Assembly: GCA_017456645.1 (NCBI GenBank)
Contig: JAFTIZ010000015.1
Coordinates: 1-58,252, forward strand
Origin: Oscillospiraceae bacterium
GTDB taxonomy: Bacteria > Bacillota > Clostridia > Oscillospirales > Oscillospiraceae
Direction of reading: 5' to 3'
Length of the DNA stretch: 58,252 nucleotides
In this document: one piece after another, positions 24,335 through 33,909 of the stretch
How the letters are laid out: every line of letters begins with the position of its first letter
How positions within the stretch are numbered: position 1 is the stretch's first letter
The notes under the pieces: model-generated
Seen by the model: the letters and a program-made list of their open reading frames with translations, nothing else
Databases searched by the model: none
Told to the model about the DNA's origin: nothing
Made by a program: the position numbers and the translations under genes

Positions 24335-26665
24335 ATGGCTAAGCGCAAGAAGGAATACAGCCGCATTCGGGGGGATTCCGGCCAGCATCATCGGATTTTG
24401 GCGGTGACAGCGCTGCTGGGTGTTCTGGCGTTTGTCCCCACGGCGCTTCGGCTGTACCGGCTGATGGTCACGGAGTATGATTATTATTCTGGCCTTGCGC
24501 TGCGCAATCAGACCCGAACCACGGTGGTAGCCGCGGATCGGGGGATCATATACGATTGCAACATGAACGTGCTGGCCTGCTCCAAGGGTGTGGAGACCGT
24601 ATATCTGGATCCCCATGAACTGAAGCAATCCAAAGCGGATGTGGAGGATATTGCCTGTGTGCTGGGCGAGATTCTAGAGCTGGAGCCTGAGTGGATCAAA
24701 GCGCAGGCTACGGATATGAAAATGCGCTACAAGCAGCTCAAAGCGGCTGTGGAGCCGGATACGGCGGCAAAAATACGGCAATATATCAATGAAAAGCAGA
24801 TATCGGGGATCCATCTGGAGCCTGGCTCCAAGCGGTTTTATCCCTACAGTACGCTGGCGGCCCAGATCATCGGATTTACCAACGCCTCCGGCACCGGTTC
24901 AGAGGGCATCGAGGCCAGCTACAACCGCTATCTGGAGGGCACACCCGGTAAGGTCATCACCACCAAGGGCAATAATGAGATGGATATGCCCTTTTCCTAC
25001 GAAAACTATGTGGCCTCCGTTCCGGGCTGCGACGTGATCCTGACACTGGATGCCACGGTGCAGGCCTGTCTGGAAAACCGGATGCAGGAGGCAATCGAAA
25101 AATACGATGTGCAAAACGGCGCGTTCGGTCTGGTGATGAACGCCAAGACCGGCGAGATTTTGGCCATGGCTACACTTGGTAGTTATGATCCGAACAGTTA
25201 TTTGGAGATCGCTGACAGCGAAACCCTTTCCCAGATCGAAGATCTGAAGCAGAAATATCTTCAGCTGCCTCAGGGCAGCGAGCAATATGACGAAGCGCTG
25301 AGTGCCTACAAAAAAGCCCTCAGCGATGCACGGCTCAAGCAATGGCGCAATCGGGTGCTGTCCGACGGCTATGAGCCGGGGTCGACCTTTAAAGTACTGA
25401 CCATGGCGGCGGCGCTGGACAGCGGTGCAATTGATCTGAATACGAATTTTTATTGCAAGGGCGCGGAGCAGATTCCCGGCCGTTCTCAACTGCTGCATTG
25501 CTGGCGGTCTGCCGGCCATGGTGCGGAGAAAACGCCTCAGGCTCTGCAAAATTCCTGCAACATCGCCTTTGCGCATATCGCCCTGAAAATGGGCGGCGAG
25601 ACCTTCTATGACTATGTCCAGAGGTTCGGTATTCTGGAGAAGACCGGCATTGATCTGGCAGGGGAGAGTAAGGGAGTTTTCTTTGACAAGCAGCTGGTGA
25701 CCGATACGGATAAATGGGGCACGGCTTCCCTGACCTCCGGTTCTTTCGGTCAGACCTTTAAGATCACACCTCTGCAGCTGGTGCGAGCCATTTCCGCGGT
25801 GGCCAACGGCGGAAATCTGATGGAGCCGTACATCGTTTCCGAGGTGGTGGATGCCGACGGGAATACGGTGCTGAAAAATGAGCCAACTGTTGTGCGGCAG
25901 GTTATCAGCGAGGAGACTTCAAAGACCATGTGCACGCTGCTGGAAAGCGTTGTCACCGAGGGAACGGCAAAAAATGCGTCCGTCGCCGGCTTTTCCATCG
26001 GCGGCAAGACGGGAACCAGTGAAAAAATTGACGTTTTTGATGAGAATGGCCAGCGAGTGCTGGATAAAATCGTATCATTTGTGGGTATTGCGCCCATGGA
26101 TGATCCGGAGTATATTGTATTAGTAGCATTGGATACGCCATCAAGGCAGACGGGTATCTACATTTCTGGTGGCGTGATGGCTGCGCCCACTGTTGGTGCG
26201 GTCATGGGGGATATTCTGCCGTATCTGGGAGTGGAGCAGCAATTTGCCGAAGATGAGCTGGCAGGGAAAACTGTTGTGGTCGAGGATCTGACCGGTCTGA
26301 CCGCCAAGGAGGCGGAAAAGCTGCTGAAGGCGCAAGGGCTGGGCTGCAAGGCTGTGGGCACCGGCGAAACGGTGACCGCACAGATTCCGGCGGCAGGCAA
26401 GGCGGTTTCCGGCGGCAGCGAGGTGCTGCTGTACTTCGGCGAAACGCCCCCTGCGGATACGGTGAGTGTGCCTGATTTTTCGGGTATGAACCGCCAGCAG
26501 GCTGCGGACGCGGCAGCGGAAGCGGGGCTGTATTTATTGATCTCAGGAAACACTTCGCTGGAGCCAAAGGTGACGGCGGTTGCACAAAGCATTGCTGCCG
26601 GCACGGAGGTGCCGGTTGGAACAACGATAAAACTGGAATTTGTGGATACAAAAGCGGCCGATTAA
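24335..26665 (+). CDS. spoVD: Class B penicillin-binding protein, SpoVD/PBP2 type with PASTA domains
   Basis: Transpeptidase that cross-links peptidoglycan at the septum or in the spore cortex, working with the SEDS protein FtsW/SpoVE. Layout of the 776 residues: cytoplasmic start, membrane helix at about 24-42, dimerisation domain, transpeptidase with SxxK (GSTFK near 350), SCN (near 408) and KTGT (near 555), then two PASTA domains (about 645-705 and 710-770). PASTA tails on a class B PBP are typical of SpoVD and of Gram-positive FtsI. As the only class B PBP in the cluster it may serve vegetative division, sporulation or both. Start ATG 24335 after GGAGGGGTTGGGG. Confidence 0.93.
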   Translation: MAKRKKEYSRIRGDSGQHHRILAVTALLGVLAFVPTALRLYRLMVTEYDYYSGLALRNQTRTTVVAADRGIIYDCNMNVLACSKGVETVYLDPHELKQSKADVEDIACVLGEILELEPEWIKAQATDMKMRYKQLKAAVEPDTAAKIRQYINEKQISGIHLEPGSKRFYPYSTLAAQIIGFTNASGTGSEGIEASYNRYLEGTPGKVITTKGNNEMDMPFSYENYVASVPGCDVILTLDATVQACLENRMQEAIEKYDVQNGAFGLVMNAKTGEILAMATLGSYDPNSYLEIADSETLSQIEDLKQKYLQLPQGSEQYDEALSAYKKALSDARLKQWRNRVLSDGYEPGSTFKVLTMAAALDSGAIDLNTNFYCKGAEQIPGRSQLLHCWRSAGHGAEKTPQALQNSCNIAFAHIALKMGGETFYDYVQRFGILEKTGIDLAGESKGVFFDKQLVTDTDKWGTASLTSGSFGQTFKITPLQLVRAISAVANGGNLMEPYIVSEVVDADGNTVLKNEPTVVRQVISEETSKTMCTLLESVVTEGTAKNASVAGFSIGGKTGTSEKIDVFDENGQRVLDKIVSFVGIAPMDDPEYIVLVALDTPSRQTGIYISGGVMAAPTVGAVMGDILPYLGVEQQFAEDELAGKTVVVEDLTGLTAKEAEKLLKAQGLGCKAVGTGETVTAQIPAAGKAVSGGSEVLLYFGETPPADTVSVPDFSGMNRQQAADAAAEAGLYLLISGNTSLEPKVTAVAQSIAAGTEVPVGTTIKLEFVDTKAAD

Positions 26666-26688
26666 CGGCTAAAAAAGGGGTTTTGGAT

Positions 26689-28137
26689 ATGAAACTGCGT
26701 GAATTACTCAACGGTATCAAGGTGCTGCAGCTCCATGCGGATGTGGATATGGAGATCGCCAGCGTGGCTTACGACTCAAGAAAGGCGGCAGCGGGCTGTG
26801 CCTTTGTGGCTATCTCCGGCTTTGCCTCCGACGGCAACCGGTTCATTCCCATGGCTATGGAAAAGGGCGCAAGTGTTGTGATCACGGCGAAAACGCCCGA
26901 GGTGGATGTTCCTTATGTGCTGGTAGACAATGACCGGCTGGCGCTGGCATTGATCGGCTGCAATTTCTACGGCCATCCCGCCAAGAGTATGACTTTGATC
27001 GGTGTCACCGGCACCAACGGCAAGACCTCTACGACCCTGATTTTGAAGCAGGTGCTGGAAAAGCTCACCGGCTGCAAGGCCGGCCTCATCGGCACGATGG
27101 AAAACCGCATCGGCGATGAGGTGGTGCCTACCGAGCGCACCACGCCCGAGAGCTTTGAGCTGCAGGGGCTGTTTGCCCGGATGCGTGACGCAGGCTGCAG
27201 CTATGCCATTATGGAGGTATCCTCCCATGCCATCGCGCTGGACAGAGTAGGCGGCGTTCACTTTGATGTGGCGGCATTTACCAATCTGACGGAGGATCAT
27301 CTGGATTTCCACAAGACCATGGAGCACTACTGCGACACAAAGGCGGAGCTGTTTGCCCGTTGCGACGGCGCGGTGCTCAATCGGGATGATGAGTGGTTTA
27401 CGCGCATCGGTGCCAAGGCGGCTTGTCCCGTCGTTACTACCTCTGCCAAGGGCGAGGCCGGTGTATGGGCTAAGGATACGGAAATGATGTCCGAAGGCAT
27501 TCGCTTTACCGCGGTTTCTGACGGCGTGGAGATCCCCGTGGCGCTGCCCATTCCCGGACGGTTTACGGTTTACAATGTGCTGACGGTGCTGGGCATCCTG
27601 AAGGCGCTGGGGTTTGATCTGAAAGCAGCGGCAGCTGCTCTGAAGACTGTGGAAGGCGTAAAGGGTCGCATCGAGGTTGTACCTACTCCTGGCAAGGCGT
27701 ATACTGTGCTGATCGATTACGCACACACCCCTGATGGGTTGGAGAACGTGCTGCGTTCCGTACGGGATTTCTGCAAGGGCAGACTCATTGCGGTGTTCGG
27801 CTGCGGCGGCGATCGGGATCCCATCAAGCGGCCGATCATGGGTCGCATCGGTGTGGAGCTGGCGGATATTGCGGTGATTACCTCTGACAATCCCCGCACC
27901 GAAGAGCCTGCTGCCATTATCCGGGATATCGTGGTCGGGGCAGAATCTGCCTGCGGAACCTATAAAATTATTGAAAATCGTATCAAAGCCATTGAATATG
28001 CCATGGACATTGCCGAAAAAGATGATATAATTATACTGGCCGGAAAGGGTCATGAAACCTATCAGGAAATCAATGGTGTGAAGCATCATTTGGATGAGCG
28101 CGAGATCGTCGCGGATTACCTGCAGGAAAAGAGGTAA
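26689..28137 (+). CDS. murE: UDP-MurNAc-L-Ala-D-Glu:meso-diaminopimelate ligase
   Basis: Adds the third amino acid to the peptidoglycan precursor in the cytoplasm. Mur-ligase domains are clear: substrate-binding N domain, central ATPase with GVTGTNGKTSTT near residue 105, and C domain. The DNPRTEEP motif near residue 403 is the signature of meso-diaminopimelate specificity, so this organism should have DAP-type peptidoglycan. ATG 26689 (MKLRELLNG) has AAAAGGGG at good distance; the in-frame TTG at 26683 is too close. 482 residues. murF follows three bases later. Confidence 0.96.
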   Translation: MKLRELLNGIKVLQLHADVDMEIASVAYDSRKAAAGCAFVAISGFASDGNRFIPMAMEKGASVVITAKTPEVDVPYVLVDNDRLALALIGCNFYGHPAKSMTLIGVTGTNGKTSTTLILKQVLEKLTGCKAGLIGTMENRIGDEVVPTERTTPESFELQGLFARMRDAGCSYAIMEVSSHAIALDRVGGVHFDVAAFTNLTEDHLDFHKTMEHYCDTKAELFARCDGAVLNRDDEWFTRIGAKAACPVVTTSAKGEAGVWAKDTEMMSEGIRFTAVSDGVEIPVALPIPGRFTVYNVLTVLGILKALGFDLKAAAAALKTVEGVKGRIEVVPTPGKAYTVLIDYAHTPDGLENVLRSVRDFCKGRLIAVFGCGGDRDPIKRPIMGRIGVELADIAVITSDNPRTEEPAAIIRDIVVGAESACGTYKIIENRIKAIEYAMDIAEKDDIIILAGKGHETYQEINGVKHHLDEREIVADYLQEKR

Positions 28138-28140
28138 GTT

Positions 28141-29496
28141 ATGGGCATCATCACACTTCGGCAGGCGGCACAGTGGTGCGGCGGCCGAATCGATCCAAAA
28201 TACGCCGACGTCACCTTTTTAGGTGCCAATAACGACTCCCGGAAGATCGAGCCGGGACAACTGTTCATTGCCCTGCGGGGGGAGCGGGACGGACATGACT
28301 TTGTGCCCTCTGCCATGGAAAAGGGTGCGGCAGCGGTACTGTGCAGCCGTCCGGTGGGGGATATTCCCGCCATCGTGGTGGACGATACCCGTCTGGCTCT
28401 GGGCCAGATCGCCCGGGGAGAGCGGCAGCGCATCGGCATGAAAGTGGTGGGCGTTACCGGCTCCGTGGGCAAGAGTACTACAAAAGAAATGATCGCGGCG
28501 GTGCTTGCCAAGACCTATCGGGTCAGCAAGACCCCTGCCAATCACAACAATGACATCGGAATGCCCATGGCTGTGCTGGCCATGAGCGAGGATACGCAGG
28601 TGGCGGTGCTGGAAATGGGTATGAACCATTTCCGTGAGATCGCTTATCTTGCCTCCATTGCCCAGCCGGATGTGGCGGTGATCACCAACATCGGCACCAT
28701 GCACATCGAGTATCTCGGCTCGCAGGAGGGCATCCTGCAGGCTAAGCTGGAGATTTTGGAAGGCATGAAGGAAGGCGGCAAGGTTATCCTCAACGGCGAT
28801 GACGCGCTGCTGTGGAACCTGCATCGGCAGCAGAAACTGCACATCACATACTGCGGTGTTCAGAACCCCGATTGCGACTATCTGGGCAGCGAGATCGTTC
28901 AGGATCCCGGCCTGCTGCGCTTCCATGTAAAATACGGCACGCTGACCTTCCCGGTGGAGCTTTCGCTGGAGGGCGCTCATTTCGTGTCTGACGCCCTGCT
29001 GGCTGTGGGTGTCGGCGTGGAAATGGGAATGAATCCCGCTAAAATTCAGGAGGCTCTGTCCCAGTTCCGGAATATGGCCGGACGGCAGGAGATCTTTGAG
29101 GCTAAGGACTGCACCATCATCAAGGACTGCTACAACGCAGGCCCTGAATCCATGTCGGCAGCGTTGGCGGTGCTGGCAAACAGATCCGGCCGCCGTGTGG
29201 CGGTGCTGGGCGATATGCTGGAGCTGGGCGTTTGCACCCAGGCGGAGCATTACCGGGTCGGTCGCATCGCTGCGGAAAAGGCGGATCTGCTTCTGGCCTT
29301 CGGCCCTAACAGCAGCCGTATGATCAGCGGCGCGGTTACCGGCGGCATGGACAACAGCCGTGCCAAGGCCTTTGAAAACAGAGATGAGATCGTTGCGGCG
29401 ATGAAACGTATGATAAAGCCCGGTGACGTGATCCTGATCAAGGGCAGCCGGGGAATGCATATGGAACTGATTTTGGAGCAGTTCCTGAAAGATTAA
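28141..29496 (+). CDS. murF: UDP-MurNAc-tripeptide:D-Ala-D-Ala ligase
   Basis: Joins D-Ala-D-Ala to the UDP-MurNAc tripeptide, completing the soluble precursor. The 451-residue protein has the ATP loop GVTGSVGKSTTKEM near residue 103, the ANHNNDIGMPMAVL segment near 133, and EMGMNHFREI near 158, all typical of MurF. It lies between murE and mraY, in reaction order. The start is three bases after the murE stop. Confidence 0.96.
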   Translation: MGIITLRQAAQWCGGRIDPKYADVTFLGANNDSRKIEPGQLFIALRGERDGHDFVPSAMEKGAAAVLCSRPVGDIPAIVVDDTRLALGQIARGERQRIGMKVVGVTGSVGKSTTKEMIAAVLAKTYRVSKTPANHNNDIGMPMAVLAMSEDTQVAVLEMGMNHFREIAYLASIAQPDVAVITNIGTMHIEYLGSQEGILQAKLEILEGMKEGGKVILNGDDALLWNLHRQQKLHITYCGVQNPDCDYLGSEIVQDPGLLRFHVKYGTLTFPVELSLEGAHFVSDALLAVGVGVEMGMNPAKIQEALSQFRNMAGRQEIFEAKDCTIIKDCYNAGPESMSAALAVLANRSGRRVAVLGDMLELGVCTQAEHYRVGRIAAEKADLLLAFGPNSSRMISGAVTGGMDNSRAKAFENRDEIVAAMKRMIKPGDVILIKGSRGMHMELILEQFLKD

Positions 29497-29512
29497 TCGG
29501 AGGATATAGAGT

Positions 29513-30478
29513 ATGACAAGGATCATCATTACGGCGCTGATCGCCTGCGGCTTGACGATGGGTATCGGCTATCTGCTGCTGCCGGTGCTGCGGGCGCTGA
29601 AGGCGGGACAGTCCATTCGTGAAGTGGGCCCGACCTGGCACAATAACAAGGCCGGCACGCCTATGATGGGCGGCCTGATGTTCATTTTTGCTGCGGTGAT
29701 CTGCCTGCTGGTCAGCATTCCGGCTATGACGGATTTCTCCGTTTTCTATGTGCTGGCGCTGGCTCTGTGCTTTGGCCTTGTTGGCTTTCTGGATGATTTC
29801 TTCAAGGCGAAATTCAAGCGAAATCTGGGTCTGACTTCTATTCAGAAGGCACTGCTGCAGATGGCGGTTTCGGCTGTTTACCTGTATCTGCTGTATAAGC
29901 AGGGCATCCTTGTCAGCAGCATTTACATTCCCTTCGCGGATGTGAGCGTTGATATTCATCCGCTGCTGTACATCTTCTTTGCCATGTTCGTTATGGTGGG
30001 CTGTGTCAATGCCGTGAACCTGACTGATGGCGTGGATGGCCTGTGCGGCAGTGTTACCGTACCGGTGATGGTGTTCTTCACCGCCGCCGCGGTGCTCAAC
30101 AACAAGCTGGATGTGGCTCTGCTGCCGGCTTGCCTGGTGGGCGGCCTGATCTCTTATCTGTTCTACAACTGGCATCCGGCAAAGGTATTCATGGGCGACA
30201 CCGGCTCTCTGTTTTTGGGCGGTGTGATCTGCGGTCTGGCCTTTGCGCTGAATATGCCGTTGATCCTTGTTCTGATCGGCCTTGTGTACATCGTGGAGAC
30301 TCTGTCCGTTATCCTGCAGGTGAGCTATTTCAAGATCACCAAGGGCAAGCGGCTGTTTAAGATGTCGCCGATCCATCATCATTTTGAAATGTGCGGGTGG
30401 AAGGAAGTGAAGATCTGTCTGGTCTTCTCCGCTGTGTCCACTGCGATGTGCGTGATCGCCTGGCTGGGCATTATCTGA
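29513..30478 (+). CDS. mraY: Phospho-MurNAc-pentapeptide transferase
   Basis: MraY transfers phospho-MurNAc-pentapeptide to undecaprenyl phosphate, making lipid I at the membrane. The 321-residue polytopic protein has the family motifs FLDDFFKAKFKRNLGL near residue 85, NAVNLTDGVDGL near 165, MGDTGSLFLGG near 227 and SPIHHHFEMCGW near 284, which contain the catalytic aspartates and the histidine cluster. GGAGGATAT precedes ATG 29513. murD, the usual next gene, is absent; ftsW follows after 40 bases that include a small GCAA-loop hairpin. Confidence 0.97.
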   Translation: MTRIIITALIACGLTMGIGYLLLPVLRALKAGQSIREVGPTWHNNKAGTPMMGGLMFIFAAVICLLVSIPAMTDFSVFYVLALALCFGLVGFLDDFFKAKFKRNLGLTSIQKALLQMAVSAVYLYLLYKQGILVSSIYIPFADVSVDIHPLLYIFFAMFVMVGCVNAVNLTDGVDGLCGSVTVPVMVFFTAAAVLNNKLDVALLPACLVGGLISYLFYNWHPAKVFMGDTGSLFLGGVICGLAFALNMPLILVLIGLVYIVETLSVILQVSYFKITKGKRLFKMSPIHHHFEMCGWKEVKICLVFSAVSTAMCVIAWLGII

Positions 30479-30518
30479 TGCCTTCCCCCGCAAGGGGAGC
30501 CATTGAAAGGAGCTTCTT

Positions 30519-31682
30519 ATGGCAAGGGATAGAAAACCCTATGCCAAAGAGGACCGCCGCCCGAGGGCGGGGGAGAAGGTGGATATTCCGTTTCTGATCC
30601 TGATTCTGGCGCTGCTGGCTGTGGGGCTTGTGATGCTCTACTCCGCGAGCTTTGCCCAGAGTATGTATGATACGGGCTATGAGATCTCCACCAGGTATTT
30701 GCAAAAACAGGCGGTTTGCGCCGTGCTGGGGCTGCTGTGTATGTGGGGCTTCAGCCGCATTCCGTCACAATTCTGGATGAAAGCCGCTTGGCCGGTCTAC
30801 GGGCTCAGCATCGTGCTGCTGCTGAGCGTGCTGGTCATGGGCGAAAGCGTCAATGGTGCCAAGCGGTGGATCAACATCGCCGGCATCCAATTCCAACCTT
30901 CGGAGATCGCCAAATTTGCCATGATCGTGCTGTTTGCCCGATTGACACGGCTGTTTGGCTCCGACGCGAAGGATTTTCGCCACGGAGTGCTGGGATTTTC
31001 TCTGGCGCTGCTGGGCATTCTGGTGCCGCTGGCGCTGGAAAAGCACTTATCCGCTATCATGCTTATGGGCATGGTGGGGGTGAGTATGATGTTCGTGGCC
31101 GGGACAAGGCTGCGCTGGCTGGGTGCCGGGGCTGCCGCCGCGGCGATCTTTGTGGTCATTTACGTGACCTTTATGGGCTATGCCGGTGACCGGATCACGG
31201 CGTGGCTCCACCCGGAGCAGGATCCCGGTGACACCGGCTATCAGATCCTGCAATCTCTTTATGCTATCGGCTCCGGAGGCCTTTTTGGTCTGGGGCTGGG
31301 AAAAAGCAGACAGAAGTATTTGTATCTTCCGTTTCAATACAATGACTATATTTTCGCTGTGATCTGCGAGGAACTGGGGCTTATAGGAGCTTTGGGGATT
31401 ATCGCTCTGTTTGCGGCGGTGATTTGCCGGGGCTACTGGATCGCTCTGCGGGCAAGGGATCGGTTTTCTACGGTTCTTGCCGCGGGGCTTGTGACCCTAA
31501 TCGCCGTGCAGACGGCTCTCAATCTGGGAGTGGTGACCAACCTGCTGCCCTCCACCGGCATCGCGCTGCCCTTCTTTTCCTATGGAGGTACGGCGCTGGC
31601 GGTGAATCTGGGGGAGATGGGCGTGGTGCTCAGCATTTCCAGGCAGCGAAATCAGACAAAAATACAGGAGGATCTCCTATGA
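30519..31682 (+). CDS. ftsW: SEDS peptidoglycan glycosyltransferase FtsW/SpoVE
   Basis: Polymerises lipid II at the division septum with its class B PBP partner (SpoVD-like, same operon). The 387-residue protein has ten or so membrane helices after a charged 25-residue cytoplasmic start. SEDS motifs are visible: GAKRWINIAGIQFQPSE near residue 112, FGLGLGKSRQKYLYLPF near 253 and TGIALPFFSYGG near 345. AAAGGAG precedes ATG 30519. Its stop overlaps the murG start (ATGA). FtsW and SpoVE are not separable by eye. Confidence 0.95.
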   Translation: MARDRKPYAKEDRRPRAGEKVDIPFLILILALLAVGLVMLYSASFAQSMYDTGYEISTRYLQKQAVCAVLGLLCMWGFSRIPSQFWMKAAWPVYGLSIVLLLSVLVMGESVNGAKRWINIAGIQFQPSEIAKFAMIVLFARLTRLFGSDAKDFRHGVLGFSLALLGILVPLALEKHLSAIMLMGMVGVSMMFVAGTRLRWLGAGAAAAAIFVVIYVTFMGYAGDRITAWLHPEQDPGDTGYQILQSLYAIGSGGLFGLGLGKSRQKYLYLPFQYNDYIFAVICEELGLIGALGIIALFAAVICRGYWIALRARDRFSTVLAAGLVTLIAVQTALNLGVVTNLLPSTGIALPFFSYGGTALAVNLGEMGVVLSISRQRNQTKIQEDLL

Positions 31683-32812
31683 ACGTGATCTTTACCTGCG
31701 GCGGTACTGCCGGACACATCAATCCGGCCATCGCAGTAGCCAATATTTTGAAGGAACGCCATCCGGATGTGAACATCCTGTTCATCGGCGCAAAGGGGCA
31801 CATGGAAGAAAAGCTGGTGCCCAAGGCGGGCTATGAGCTGAAATGCCTGCCCGGCTCCGGTCTGAGCCGGTCGATCAGCTTTGCCGGCCTTAAGAAAAAT
31901 GTGAAGGCATTGAAAAATGTCCTTAGTGCTGTAGGTCAATGCAAGAAATTCATTCGTGAATTTCAGGCGGATGTGGTGGTGGGAACCGGCGGCTATGCCA
32001 GCTTCCCTGCGCTTCACGCCGCGTCCAAGTTAGGTATCCCCACCATCGTCCATGAGGCCAACGCCGTTCCCGGCCTGACGACCAAAATGGCAGCCAAGAC
32101 TGCTACCCGTGTGCTGGTGGCCTTCGAGGAAAGCGCCCAATACTACAAGAAGCCCGAAAAGGTTGAGGTAGTGGGCATGCCGGTGTGCAAGGAATTTGTG
32201 CTGACCGAGCGTGAGGCCGCCAGAAAAGAGCTGGGTCTGGACAGCCGTCCGCTGGTGGTGTCTGCCTTTGGTAGTTTGGGCGCACGGGCCATGAATTATG
32301 CCATGGCTGACTTTATGAAGCTGGAGCAGGCGGACGGAATGCCTTTCCAGCACATCCATGCCACCGGCTCTTACGGCTGGGCGTGGATGCCCGACCATCT
32401 GAAGGAGCAGGGCATCGACCACGAAAATTGCAGCGGTCTGGATATGCGCGAGTACATTTACAATATGCCCACGGTCATGGCAGCGGCGGATGTGATCATC
32501 AGCCGTGCCGGAGCCTCCACCCTCAATGAGATCGGAGCCTCCGGAACGCCCTGCATTCTGATTCCGTCCCCCAACGTGACCAATGACCATCAGACCAAGA
32601 ATGCAAAGGTTCTGGCGGATCGGGGCGGCGCGGTGCTGATTCCCGAAGGGGAGAACATGGGCAAACAGCTTTACGATACTGTGACGGAGCTGCTTGCTGA
32701 CCATGAGCGCAGAAGCCATATGTCCGCCCAGCTGCGGCAGCTGGTGGTGCTGGATTCTGCCCAGCGGATCTGCGATATGATCGAGGAACTTGCAGCCGGA
32801 GAGAATGGCTGA
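31679..32812 (+). CDS. murG: Lipid II synthase MurG
   Basis: Transfers GlcNAc from UDP-GlcNAc to lipid I at the inner membrane face. The protein begins MNVIFTCGGTAGHINPAIAVA, with the glycine-rich loop that binds the lipid phosphate. It has GTGGYASFPAL near residue 100 and the UDP-GlcNAc site SRAGASTLNEI near 277. ATG 31679 overlaps the ftsW stop; the same frame is open upstream inside ftsW but that part is not MurG. 377 residues. ftsQ follows after 11 bases. Confidence 0.96.
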   Translation: MNVIFTCGGTAGHINPAIAVANILKERHPDVNILFIGAKGHMEEKLVPKAGYELKCLPGSGLSRSISFAGLKKNVKALKNVLSAVGQCKKFIREFQADVVVGTGGYASFPALHAASKLGIPTIVHEANAVPGLTTKMAAKTATRVLVAFEESAQYYKKPEKVEVVGMPVCKEFVLTEREAARKELGLDSRPLVVSAFGSLGARAMNYAMADFMKLEQADGMPFQHIHATGSYGWAWMPDHLKEQGIDHENCSGLDMREYIYNMPTVMAAADVIISRAGASTLNEIGASGTPCILIPSPNVTNDHQTKNAKVLADRGGAVLIPEGENMGKQLYDTVTELLADHERRSHMSAQLRQLVVLDSAQRICDMIEELAAGENG

Positions 32813-32823
32813 GGAGGAACACA

Positions 32824-33777
32824 ATGGAAGACAAACGCAAAAGAAGACGGCCTTCTGCCGACGGGGAAAAGCGCCCTGCAAGAAAACGTGAGGGGAAAAA
32901 ACCCGAGGAAAGAAAACCTGAGCGTCAGAGCGAGCAGGAACGTGTGCCTGCGCAAGAGGTAGTCTACACGGCTCCCGAACCGCTGGATCGGAAGAAGCTG
33001 ATCCTTCGGCTCGTTACGGTGGCTGCGGTGGTACTGGCGCTGTTTATCGGCTGCTCCATCTTCTTTAAGGTGGATAAGATCGTGGTTTCCGGCAATGTGA
33101 AGTATGACGCCTGGACGGTGCTTGAGGCTTCCGGCATTCAGGAGGGCGAGAGCCTATTGACTCTGCCCAAGGCTAAGGCCTGCGGAAAGATCACCGAGGC
33201 GTTACCTTATGTTAAAATCGTGCGCATCGGCATTACGCTGCCCGGCACGGTGAATATCTATATTGAAGAACTGAATGTGGTCTATGCGGCGCAGGATGCC
33301 AACGACGGCTGGTGGCTGCTGACCTCCGATGGCAGGGTGGTGGAAAAGACCTCCGCCGCCAATGCAAAAGATAAAACGATCCTGAAGGGCTTCCGTCTGA
33401 GCGACCCCAAGGCGGGGGAGAAGGCTAAGGCGCTGGAGGTTCAGATTAAGACCGGCGACGGCGGACAGGATGTCCCTGTGACCATCACCAATCAGGATCG
33501 GCTGAATACGGCGCTTTCCATCGTTACGGAGCTGGAGCGCAGAGGCGTTCTTGGCAAGGTGGCCAGTGTGGACGTAACGGATATGGCAAACATTGAGTTG
33601 TGGTACGGCACCGACTATCAGGTAAAGCTGGGCGATGCCGGCGAGATGGAGGAAAAGCTGGGACTGATGGTCGGAACCATCCGACTCCATGAGAAGGAAG
33701 GCAGCTATCAGAGCGGCATTTTGGACATTACTTTTGAAATTTATCCCGATGCTGTGGGTTATGAACCCTTTAATTAA
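32824..33777 (+). CDS. ftsQ: Cell division protein FtsQ/DivIB
   Basis: Bitopic divisome protein linking FtsL to the septal synthase. The 317-residue chain has a highly charged 58-residue cytoplasmic segment rich in Lys, Arg and Glu, one membrane helix (about 60-79), then a POTRA domain (about 80-150: VDKIVVSGNVKYDAWTVLEASG) and a beta/gamma domain. This is the order expected of DivIB. Gene position after murG supports the call. The gene ends before a separate ftsZ promoter. Confidence 0.88.
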   Translation: MEDKRKRRRPSADGEKRPARKREGKKPEERKPERQSEQERVPAQEVVYTAPEPLDRKKLILRLVTVAAVVLALFIGCSIFFKVDKIVVSGNVKYDAWTVLEASGIQEGESLLTLPKAKACGKITEALPYVKIVRIGITLPGTVNIYIEELNVVYAAQDANDGWWLLTSDGRVVEKTSAANAKDKTILKGFRLSDPKAGEKAKALEVQIKTGDGGQDVPVTITNQDRLNTALSIVTELERRGVLGKVASVDVTDMANIELWYGTDYQVKLGDAGEMEEKLGLMVGTIRLHEKEGSYQSGILDITFEIYPDAVGYEPFN

Positions 33778-33819
33778 CAGGAAATTTTAAATTCTTCGCT
33801 GAAAAATCAATAATTTCTA

Positions 33820-33848
33820 TTGACCAAATCGATTTTTCGGGATACAAT
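33820..33848 (+). promoter_or_regulatory. Separate promoter of ftsZ
   Basis: TTGACC (33820-33825), 17-bp spacer, TACAAT (33843-33848), about 60 bp before the ftsZ start. It allows ftsZ expression independent of mraZ control. Confidence 0.75.
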
Positions 33849-33909
33849 AAATCAGTACGATTTTAAATATACGCAGCGAAACCGCTGCATACATAGGAGG
33901 AAAACTATA

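Noticed and set aside
31424-31678. N-terminally extended MurG fused to an upstream frame
   Set aside because: The frame is open by chance inside ftsW; MurG begins at the ATGA overlap at 31679.
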